Source of the DNA: Desulfobulbaceae bacterium
GTDB lineage: Bacteria; Desulfobacterota; Desulfobulbia; Desulfobulbales; Desulfocapsaceae
Reading direction: 5' to 3'
Length of the DNA stretch: 17,608 nt
Assembly: GCA_024643445.1 (NCBI GenBank)
Contig: JAHEMX010000013.1
Coordinates: 1-17,608, forward strand
In this document: positions 6,583 through 13,242 of the stretch, one piece after another
Layout of the letters: every line of letters begins with the position of its first letter
How positions within the stretch are numbered: position 1 is the stretch's first letter
Notes under the pieces: model-generated
Seen by the model: only the letters and a program-made list of their open reading frames with translations
Database searches by the model: none
What the model was told of the DNA's origin: nothing
Program-made: the position numbers and the translations under genes

Positions 6583-8478
6583 ATGAAATACCGTGCCGAA
6601 ATTGATGGTTTAAGGGCGATAGCTGTTCTTCCCGTTCTTTTCTTTCATGCCGGGTTTCCTGCTTTTAGAGGCGGTTTTGTGGGTGTCGACGTTTTCTTTG
6701 TCATAAGTGGATACCTTATAACATCCATTATCCACGTCGATATCAAAAGCGATTCATTTTCGATTGCCACGTTTTATGAGCGGCGGATTCGCAGAATTTT
6801 ACCGGCATTGTTTTTGGTTAGTCTGATCTGTATTCCGCTTGCATTGTTATTGATGCTGCCAGACGAATTCGAATCTTTTTCCAAGAGTCTCATTGCCGTA
6901 AGTAGCTTCTCGTCAAATATTCTCTTTTGGCAACAAAGTGGCTATTTTGAGCCAGCTAATGAGTTAAAGCCGCTGCTCCACACCTGGTCTATTGCAGTAG
7001 AAGAACAATTTTACCTCTTTTTCCCACTCTTTCTCCTGCTTTTTCGAAAATTAAATACGAAAAGACTGATAAAACTCCTTCTAACTACCACAGTTCTTAG
7101 CCTGGGATTGGCTGAGTATACCGCCATGCACTACTCTTCGGCTAACTACTATCTGCTGCCTTCTCGCGCCTGGGAACTGAGCATAGGCGCAATCCTGGCG
7201 ATTAGCTTGCCTTTAAGAAAAGATATAAACCAGCCCTTTTCTGCCTGGGCATCGCTACTCGGACTAGGACTGATTATTTACTCAGTTTTTTCTATGAATG
7301 AAAATGTACCTTTCCCGAGCATGGTGACATTATTACCGGTAATGGGTACAGCATTAATTATCGCTTACAGTAATCCAACAAATGTAACGGGAAAAATTCT
7401 TTGCTTAAAACCGATATGGGGTCTGGGGATAATCAGCTACAGCACGTACCTTTGGCATCAACCTTTATTTGCTTTTGCCCGCCTTAGAGAAGGGGACGTA
7501 ACTCCAGGAGACTATTTTATCCTCATTGTCATTTCTTTAACATTTGCATATTTTACCTGGCGATTCGTTGAGGCACCCTTTAGGAATAGAAAAAATTTAT
7601 CCAGGAAAAAAATATTTTCTGGTGCTGCCATCCTGTCAGGGGCAATGATAATCTTCGGGAGTATGGGATATTTCCATAGTGAAGATTTCATAATAATGAA
7701 TGATGAGCAAATCCACCTTTTAAGTTATTTGCATTATGACAGGGCAGAACCTTACCGGGAAGGATCATGTTTCTTACGGGAAGAACAGACTTTTTCAGAA
7801 TTTAAAGAATTGTGTTTTAAACCAGGAAGCACCATGATTTGGGGCGACTCTAATGCAGCGGCACTATCATACGGGCTTTACAAGAGCCTGGGCGAACTCA
7901 GTCAAATAACCTCATCGGCCTGTCCTCCTTTAAAAGGTTTCATAACCTCCTCTCGGCCACACTGCTCCGATATCAATACGTTCGCTCTTGAAAAAATAGA
8001 AGCGCTTAAACCAGATTTAGTATTTTTGCACGCTAACTGGATTGCCTACAAACTTAAGGATGATTTAGAAGAATTGACATCAAATACTATTTTATCTGTT
8101 ATACAAGCGTCGCCCCAATCGAAGATTGTCATACTTGGAGGCGTACCACAATGGCAGCCAAGTCTCCCTGTAAAATTAATAAAAAGCGGCATCAAGCTAG
8201 AGGATATGTCTTTGCTAAGATCGGAAGTGTATTCGGAAATCCATGAGCAGGATATGATATTAAAGGCTGTTGCACAAGCTAATCATCTGGAATTTATCTC
8301 TATTTTAGATCTGTTTTGTAAAAAAGGTGAATGTTTATCATCGGTCAGAGATCAAAATGATTACGAGCCATTTGCCTGGGACTCTTGTCATTTGACAAGA
8401 TCTTCATCCATCCAGGTTTCAGGCAAGATATTGCAAAAACTGCAGCGTACCGCTTATCCAGGAACAACGTTACACTAG
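6583..8478 (+). CDS. Acyltransferase-3 / SGNH fusion, surface polysaccharide O-acetyltransferase
   Basis: 631 residues: an N-terminal acyltransferase-3 membrane domain of the OafA type (about 1-365, around ten to eleven hydrophobic segments) joined to a C-terminal SGNH hydrolase-like domain (about 390-620). AT3 signatures are YRAEIDGLRAIAVLPVLFFH (3-22), FVGVDVFFVISGYLI (32-46), the basic FYERRIRRILPA (64-75) and TWSIAVEEQFY (134-144). The SGNH block I is WGDSNAA with Ser423, and the C-terminal DSCHLT supplies Asp600 and His603. Such fusions move acetyl groups from cytosolic acetyl-CoA across the inner membrane onto O-antigen, exopolysaccharide or peptidoglycan sugars. The gene is much AT-richer than its surroundings (20 of 60 bases at 7021-7080 are G or C, against 33 of 60 at 12001-12060 in ackA), a sign of transfer. 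The Shine-Dalgarno is poor; the start is chosen on the conserved N-terminus. The acceptor glycan is unknown. Confidence 0.93.
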   Translation: MKYRAEIDGLRAIAVLPVLFFHAGFPAFRGGFVGVDVFFVISGYLITSIIHVDIKSDSFSIATFYERRIRRILPALFLVSLICIPLALLLMLPDEFESFSKSLIAVSSFSSNILFWQQSGYFEPANELKPLLHTWSIAVEEQFYLFFPLFLLLFRKLNTKRLIKLLLTTTVLSLGLAEYTAMHYSSANYYLLPSRAWELSIGAILAISLPLRKDINQPFSAWASLLGLGLIIYSVFSMNENVPFPSMVTLLPVMGTALIIAYSNPTNVTGKILCLKPIWGLGIISYSTYLWHQPLFAFARLREGDVTPGDYFILIVISLTFAYFTWRFVEAPFRNRKNLSRKKIFSGAAILSGAMIIFGSMGYFHSEDFIIMNDEQIHLLSYLHYDRAEPYREGSCFLREEQTFSEFKELCFKPGSTMIWGDSNAAALSYGLYKSLGELSQITSSACPPLKGFITSSRPHCSDINTFALEKIEALKPDLVFLHANWIAYKLKDDLEELTSNTILSVIQASPQSKIVILGGVPQWQPSLPVKLIKSGIKLEDMSLLRSEVYSEIHEQDMILKAVAQANHLEFISILDLFCKKGECLSSVRDQNDYEPFAWDSCHLTRSSSIQVSGKILQKLQRTAYPGTTLH

Positions 8479-8564
8479 CATATTGTTCCCACAAGTCGTT
8501 TTAGGGTAGGGGACTGCTTTTGAAGATCCTTTTTAGTCTCAGGGTTTTTCCATAATAAACTGAT

Positions 8565-8732
8565 GAGCCTCTTGCAAAATCGTCCTTTCGCCCGATCTCG
8601 GCGTTATACTCAAAATTTTATCCTAGGAATATTAGGTATATGCACCCCAATGGCACTTCTTTCAGCACGCCTACGGCGAAATTTTTCGCATGCCTTGATT
8701 TTGAGCGAAAATCCTCATTTTGCATTAGGCTC
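8565..8732. mobile_element. 168-bp MITE-like non-autonomous element
   Basis: Terminal inverted repeats: left GAGCCTCTTGCAAAAT (8565-8580) and right, read on the minus strand, GAGCCTAATGCAAAAT (8732-8717), match at 14 of 16 positions; a TTTCGC block a few bases further in is also shared. The element is flanked on both sides by TGAT (8561-8564 and 8733-8736), a 4-bp target site duplication. Inside is a perfect small hairpin GCGAAA-TT-TTTCGC (8676-8689). No gene fits inside. The size, repeats and duplication indicate a miniature inverted-repeat element mobilised in trans by a DDE transposase. A 4-bp duplication with GAG-starting ends would suit an IS5-related family, but that assignment is a guess. 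Confidence 0.65.
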
Positions 8733-9243
8733 TGATGTCAGCTTTTCCACTGCCTTTAGATCAGCGCCTTTTGTGACAAGGCCGGATATTTACCTATAGT
8801 ATGGCGACGACGTTTGTCGTTTATGGCATAGTGGATGAAAAATGTTTTAGTTCGTTTTCCACCCTAATGCCGAGCTGACCGGATACGCTGCGGTGTGGAT
8901 TGTTTTGGTCAACCTAGTCGATCTGGCCAATCTCGCATTTTAAGCTCTTCACAAAGGAATCTGCAAACTGTACTCTCATAAAATTGCCTCCTAGTGGTAA
9001 AATAGGTGTGGTTTTGGTCCCGGGGGTGGTGATTCGGCCTGATACTAAGAGATATTATACAAAACACCAGAACTTCTTTAAACAAATGAATTTAAAAGAA
9101 AAAACGAGAATCAGGACGTGTCGGGTGGGACCAGAAAGTACAAGATTTTTTTTTCAGTATGGAATATTATATCTGTCCTTAAAAGTTTATGCCGTGTTTG
9201 AAAGCGAGACAAAGTTCACCCGGTTATAAGACAGGAAAAAAAT
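8733..9243. other. Gene-poor stretch between the MITE-like element and pta
   Basis: Holds the minus-strand gene stub at 8914-8979 and, presumably, the promoter of the pta operon, which I could not place convincingly. A perfect ACGAC-GTTT-GTCGT inverted repeat lies around 8807-8821. A perfect minus-strand TATAAT (9059-9054) lies 75 bp upstream of the stub's ATG. An 81-codon plus-strand open frame at 8984-9229 has no family resemblance and is discounted. Confidence 0.3.
8914..8979 (-). pseudogene. Truncated small gene, possibly a RelE/ParE-like toxin stub
   Basis: A minus-strand ATG (8977-8979) follows a perfect AGGAGG (rc of 8987-8992) at an ideal seven-base spacing. The product starts MRVQFADSFVKSLK and stops after 21 codons with unrelated-looking residues. 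That N-terminal pattern (short beta strand, then ADSFxKSLK) resembles the beginning of RelE/ParE-type toxins, which are about 90 residues long. The body of the gene is absent, so this looks like a gene start left by a deletion. The functional assignment is weak; the translation signal itself is strong. No antitoxin gene was found on either side. Confidence 0.35.
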
Positions 9244-11358
9244 ATGTCACAAAACCTTTATATCACCGCAACCGAGGAACGTAGCGGTAAGTCACTGATT
9301 GTGCTGGGAATCATGCAGATGCTCAAGAAGGAATTGCATCGGGTCGCGATTTTCAGGCCGATCATCAGCGACTCCCCGCAGGAAAAGGACGATCATGATA
9401 TTTCGTTGGTGCGCAACTACTTCAAACTGGACCAGCCTTACGAGGGGAGCTACGGGTGCACGCTTCGCGAAGCATATGAGCAGATTAATTCAGGCAAGGA
9501 AGATGCCCTGCATGACCTGATATTGAAAAAATACAAAAGCCTGGAAGAGGAGTATGATTTCGTGCTGATCGAGGGCACCGATTTCCGCGGACAGGACACG
9601 ACCTTCGAATCCGACATCAATGCGGACATCGCCGCCAACCTCGGCGCCTCTGTCGTGCTGATATCGTCGGGGAGGAAGAAGAGCATCGATGAAATGATCA
9701 GGCAGGTCCAGGTCTCGGTTGACGCGCATAAGGAAAAAGGACTCACCCTTGTTGCCTGCATCATCAACCGTGCGCCGGAGGGGGTGAGCGCCAAGGAGCT
9801 CAGTGATGTCAGATCGAGATACCATCCGGACGAACATCTGCCGTTTTATACCATTCCCGAGAACCAGGCCCTCGCAAACCCGACAATAAATGACGTCAGT
9901 CGCTGGCTGAACGCCAGTGTCATGTATGGCGCAACCGGTATGAACGCCCTTGTCGGCGAGTATCTCATTGCCGCCATGCGGGTCGAGAATTTTCTCGAGT
10001 ATCTGACGCCGGGCTCCCTGGTAATTACGCCGGGTGATCGCTCGGATATAATACTCGCCTGTCTTTCCGCCCGTTCCTCGACCTCCTACCCGGGTGTCTC
10101 CGGCATCATCCTGACAGGCGGAATGGTTCCTTCGGACAGTATCCGGAAACTGATAGAAGGCTGGTCCGGCGCCCCGGTGCCTATTCTCTGTGTCAAGGGG
10201 CACACCTACCTGGTAATCAAGCAGCTCTATGAGCTCTATTCCCATATAGAGCCCGGTGATTCCCAACGCATAGCCACGGCACTCGGCGAGTTTTCAAAAC
10301 ACGTCAATGTCCATGAACTGAGTGAACGGGTTATCGCTGTCAAACCCGCCCAGATCAGCCCGAAGATGTTTGAATATACCCTGATGGAACGGGCCGCCCA
10401 GAAGCGGCAGCGCATCGTTCTGCCGGAAGGCACCTGTGAGCGTATTCTGCGGGCGGCCGATATCCTGCTGCGCCGGGGAGTTGCCGATCTGACCATACTC
10501 GGCAGGGAGGAGCGGGTCAGGGCGCTCGCCGCCGCCAATGGACTGGATCTGACCTGGGTCGAGGTAATTGATCCGCAGAAAAGTCCCCTGATGGAACCGT
10601 TTGTCAAGGAATACCTGGAATTACGCAAACACAAGGGTGTAATCGAAGACATCGCCCGTGACCGGATGTCCGACCCGACCTACTTCGGTACCATGATGGT
10701 ACACAAGGGGTATGCCGACGGCATGGTTTCCGGCGCCCTCAACACCACGGCCCATACGGTCCTGCCTGCCTTCGAGTTTATCAAGGCAAAACCGGGATTC
10801 TCCGTTGTCTCCTCGGTGTTTCTGATGTGCCTGCGCGACCGGATCATGGTCTACGGCGATTGTGCCGTCAATACCAATCCCGATGCCCAGCAGCTGGCCG
10901 AGATAGCCTTGAGTTCTGCGGAAACCGCCCGCACCTTCGGCATCGAACCGCGGGTAGCGATGCTCAGTTATTCCACCGGACGATCAGGAAAAGGAGAGGA
11001 TGTCGACAAGGTTGCCCGGGCTACGGAAATAGCCCAGCAGCTCATCACCGAGCGGCATCTTGACGTGCTGCTGGAAGGTCCCCTGCAATACGATGCGGCG
11101 ATAGACCCGGAGGTGGCAAACACCAAGATGCCCGGGTCTAAGGTTGCGGGGCGGGCCACGGTGTTTATTTTCCCGGATCTCAATACCGGCAACAACACGT
11201 ACAAGGCCGTTCAGCGGGCAGCTAACGCGGTGGCTATCGGGCCCATCCTGCAGGGTTTGAACAAGCCGGTCAACGACCTGTCGCGCGGGTGTACGGTCGA
11301 CGATATCGTCAATACGGTGGCCATTACCGCCATACAGGCCCAGGCCGAGAAAAAATAG
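9244..11358 (+). CDS. pta: Phosphate acetyltransferase (long form)
   Basis: Converts acetyl-CoA and phosphate to acetyl phosphate and CoA, feeding AckA. 704 residues, the long class like E. coli Pta (714): an N-terminal P-loop NTPase-like region (TATEERSGKS, 8-17, then VLIEGTDFRG near 116), a central DRTGG-type domain (VITPGDRSDIILACLSA near 260) and the C-terminal catalytic PTA domain from about 380. Catalytic-domain hallmarks include RIVLPEG, YADGMVSGALNTTAHTVLPA, SYSTGRSGKGEDVDKV and EGPLQYDAA. The DRTGG motif itself reads DRSDI. A good Shine-Dalgarno (AGGA, 9233-9236) precedes ATG 9244. ackA begins three bases after the stop, so the two are co-translated. Long-form Pta enzymes can be allosterically controlled through the N-terminal part (by NADH or pyruvate in E. 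coli). First gene of the four-gene operon. Confidence 0.97.
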   Translation: MSQNLYITATEERSGKSLIVLGIMQMLKKELHRVAIFRPIISDSPQEKDDHDISLVRNYFKLDQPYEGSYGCTLREAYEQINSGKEDALHDLILKKYKSLEEEYDFVLIEGTDFRGQDTTFESDINADIAANLGASVVLISSGRKKSIDEMIRQVQVSVDAHKEKGLTLVACIINRAPEGVSAKELSDVRSRYHPDEHLPFYTIPENQALANPTINDVSRWLNASVMYGATGMNALVGEYLIAAMRVENFLEYLTPGSLVITPGDRSDIILACLSARSSTSYPGVSGIILTGGMVPSDSIRKLIEGWSGAPVPILCVKGHTYLVIKQLYELYSHIEPGDSQRIATALGEFSKHVNVHELSERVIAVKPAQISPKMFEYTLMERAAQKRQRIVLPEGTCERILRAADILLRRGVADLTILGREERVRALAAANGLDLTWVEVIDPQKSPLMEPFVKEYLELRKHKGVIEDIARDRMSDPTYFGTMMVHKGYADGMVSGALNTTAHTVLPAFEFIKAKPGFSVVSSVFLMCLRDRIMVYGDCAVNTNPDAQQLAEIALSSAETARTFGIEPRVAMLSYSTGRSGKGEDVDKVARATEIAQQLITERHLDVLLEGPLQYDAAIDPEVANTKMPGSKVAGRATVFIFPDLNTGNNTYKAVQRAANAVAIGPILQGLNKPVNDLSRGCTVDDIVNTVAITAIQAQAEKK

Positions 11359-11361
11359 GGC

Positions 11362-12579
11362 ATGAAAATACTCGTCATCAATTCGGGCAGCTCCTCCATA
11401 AAATTCCAGCTGCTGGACATGGAAGGCGAAACGGTTCTCGCCTCCGGGCTTGTCGAGCGGATCGGGGAACCCACCGGCCTACTCAAATGTGTGCTTTGGC
11501 CGGGCAGCGTCGATGAGGTCGTGGTCAAACAGCAGGAGTCGATTGCAGATCATCGTTCTGGTATGCTGGAGGTCGTCAGGCTGCTCACCGATGGGGCAAA
11601 CGGTGCCGTCCGATCCAGGGAGGAGATCCGGGCGATCGGGCATCGGGTCGTGCATGGCGGCGAGGATTTTCATGAGCCGATCGTTATTGACGACAAGGTT
11701 GTCTCGGCGATCGAAAACAATATCGCCCTGGCGCCGCTCCATAATCCGGCCAATCTCGACGGCATACAGGTCTTGCGGGAGCTGTTTCCGGGGGTGACCC
11801 AGGTAGCGGTGTTCGACACCGCCTTTCACCAGAGTATCCCCGACCGGGCTTTTATCTACGCGCTCCCCTATGAGATGTACGAGAAGTACCGGATCCGCCG
11901 CTATGGTTTCCATGGAACCTCTCATCAGTATGTCGCCCGCGAATGTGCGGTATTGCTGGGAAAGCCGCTGCAGGAATGTAACCTGATCACCATTCATCTC
12001 GGCAACGGCTGCTCGATGACGGCCATTGAAAATGGACGAAGTATCGATACGACCCTTGGCATGACGCCGCTGGAGGGGCTGGTGATGGGCACACGAAGCG
12101 GAGATATCGACCCGGCGATCCATGCTTTTCTGCACCGGAACTGCGGGATGGACATCGAGGCGATCGATCATGTCCTCAACAAAGAGTCCGGTTTAAAAGG
12201 GATCTGCTCAATGAATGATATGCGCGATATTCATGCAGAGATAGCGGCCGGCAACGACCGCGCACGTCTGGCGCTGGATGTCCAGACCTATCGCAACCGC
12301 AAATATATCGGGGCATACATGGCGGTACTCGGCCGGGTCGATGCCCTGGTCTTCACCGCTGGAATCGGAGAGAATGACCCCGTCGTCAGGGCCCGTTCAG
12401 TTGCGGGTCTTGCTTGCCTCGGTATAGAACTTGACCAGGAAAAAAACAAAAAGAGAGGGGGGCCGGCGACGTTGATAAGCAGTTCAAACAGTCGTGTACA
12501 GGTCTGGATTATTCCCACCAATGAAGAACTGGCCATCGCCCGTGAGACGGCCAGTGTCCTCAATAAACCATTGCAATAG
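11362..12579 (+). CDS. ackA: Acetate kinase
   Basis: Makes ATP and acetate from acetyl phosphate and ADP, the substrate-level phosphorylation step of incomplete lactate oxidation. 405 residues, full length. ASKHA-fold motifs are intact: VINSGSSSIKF (5-15, Asn7), GHRVVHGGE (93-101, Arg95), VAVFDTAFHQ with catalytic Asp152, YGFHGTSHQYV with His184, HLGNGCSMTA (212-221), MGTRSGDIDP with Arg245, FTAGIGEND (331-339) and TNEEL (386-390) near the C-terminus. The ATG at 11362 follows the pta stop by three bases. The gene is followed 13 bases later by lldG. Codon use matches pta and lldG. Confidence 0.98.
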   Translation: MKILVINSGSSSIKFQLLDMEGETVLASGLVERIGEPTGLLKCVLWPGSVDEVVVKQQESIADHRSGMLEVVRLLTDGANGAVRSREEIRAIGHRVVHGGEDFHEPIVIDDKVVSAIENNIALAPLHNPANLDGIQVLRELFPGVTQVAVFDTAFHQSIPDRAFIYALPYEMYEKYRIRRYGFHGTSHQYVARECAVLLGKPLQECNLITIHLGNGCSMTAIENGRSIDTTLGMTPLEGLVMGTRSGDIDPAIHAFLHRNCGMDIEAIDHVLNKESGLKGICSMNDMRDIHAEIAAGNDRARLALDVQTYRNRKYIGAYMAVLGRVDALVFTAGIGENDPVVRARSVAGLACLGIELDQEKNKKRGGPATLISSSNSRVQVWIIPTNEELAIARETASVLNKPLQ

Positions 12580-12592
12580 AGGCCCTTAAGAG

Positions 12593-13240
12593 ATGACAAA
12601 ATCTGTTGAAATTCTCGAGTCCAAGCAGTCAGATCTTGACCGGTTCGTGGAGAAGGCTCGTGCTGCAGCAGCCGTGGTAACCGATGTTGGAACCTTTCAG
12701 GAGGCAGTAAGCTATACGCTGAACCTGTGCGGCAGCCGTGGGGCCTGCCGGCTGAAGGTGTCCGGCTGCGAGGAACCGCTATCGCCGAATGCGGAAGATC
12801 TGTGCGAAACCAAGCAGGGGAAGATTATTGCCGCGCCGCACCTGTCCTCCGACCAGTTCGAGCTGCTGGAGAGTCAGTGCGTCGAGAATGGTTTTGGCTG
12901 CATCAGCTCGGGCATGCGCTCGCAGCTTGCCGGCGTGGATATCGGTTTTACCTATGGTGATATCGGTATAGCCGAGACCGGAACACTGGTGCTCAATTGC
13001 CCGGGCGAGGAACTGCGTCTGGCCACCATGGTCTGTGAGTATCATGTCTGCCTGCTGGCAAAATCGAAGATTGTAAAAGATGCTTTTGCTGCGGAAGAAC
13101 AGATGCGGCAATTCATGAACAAGGGTCCCAACTATACGGCCTTTATCACCGGCCCAAGCCGGACTGCCGATATCGAACGGGTCTTGACCATCGGCGTGCA
13201 TGGACCACTGGAATTACATATCCTGTTAGTGGAGGAATGA
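12593..13240 (+). CDS. lldG: Lactate utilization protein LldG/LutC-type (LUD domain)
   Basis: 215 residues with a LUD (LutC/YkgG) domain. Family motifs are YGDIGIAETGTLVL (121-134), GPSRTADIERVLTIGVHGP (187-205) and a final LELHILLVE. LldG/LutC is the small soluble subunit of the LldEFG/LutABC L-lactate dehydrogenase complex, which oxidises L-lactate to pyruvate and passes electrons to the membrane pool or another carrier. It starts 13 bases after ackA, with GAGG at 12579-12582 as a possible ribosome binding site. Its stop lies two bases before the favoured start of the next gene, which encodes the Fe-S partner. It has an unusually long N-terminal and middle segment with Cys46, Cys52 and Cys59, which could be a metal or redox site (inference). 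Confidence 0.92.
   Translation: MTKSVEILESKQSDLDRFVEKARAAAAVVTDVGTFQEAVSYTLNLCGSRGACRLKVSGCEEPLSPNAEDLCETKQGKIIAAPHLSSDQFELLESQCVENGFGCISSGMRSQLAGVDIGFTYGDIGIAETGTLVLNCPGEELRLATMVCEYHVCLLAKSKIVKDAFAAEEQMRQFMNKGPNYTAFITGPSRTADIERVLTIGVHGPLELHILLVEE
13231..13236 (+). promoter_or_regulatory. Ribosome binding site that decides the start of the LutB/LutA fusion
   Basis: GGAGGA ends immediately before an ATG at 13237 but lies six bases before a second in-frame ATG at 13243. Spacing therefore favours 13243, which shortens the protein by two residues. The first ATG would overlap the lldG stop as ATGA. Confidence 0.6.
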
Positions 13241-13242
13241 TA

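Noticed and set aside
8563..8799. 78-codon plus-strand open frame
   Set aside because: It begins within the TGAT duplication and runs through the MITE-like element; its translation reflects the inverted repeats rather than a gene.
8835..8940. Possible small protein beginning MKNVLVRFPP, with a hydrophobic continuation in another frame
   Set aside because: It needs a one-base shift to continue, has no clear ribosome binding site, and matches nothing I recognise.
8984..9229. 81-codon open frame just upstream of pta
   Set aside because: No Shine-Dalgarno and low-complexity Lys/Phe-rich sequence in an AT-rich leader; more likely promoter region.
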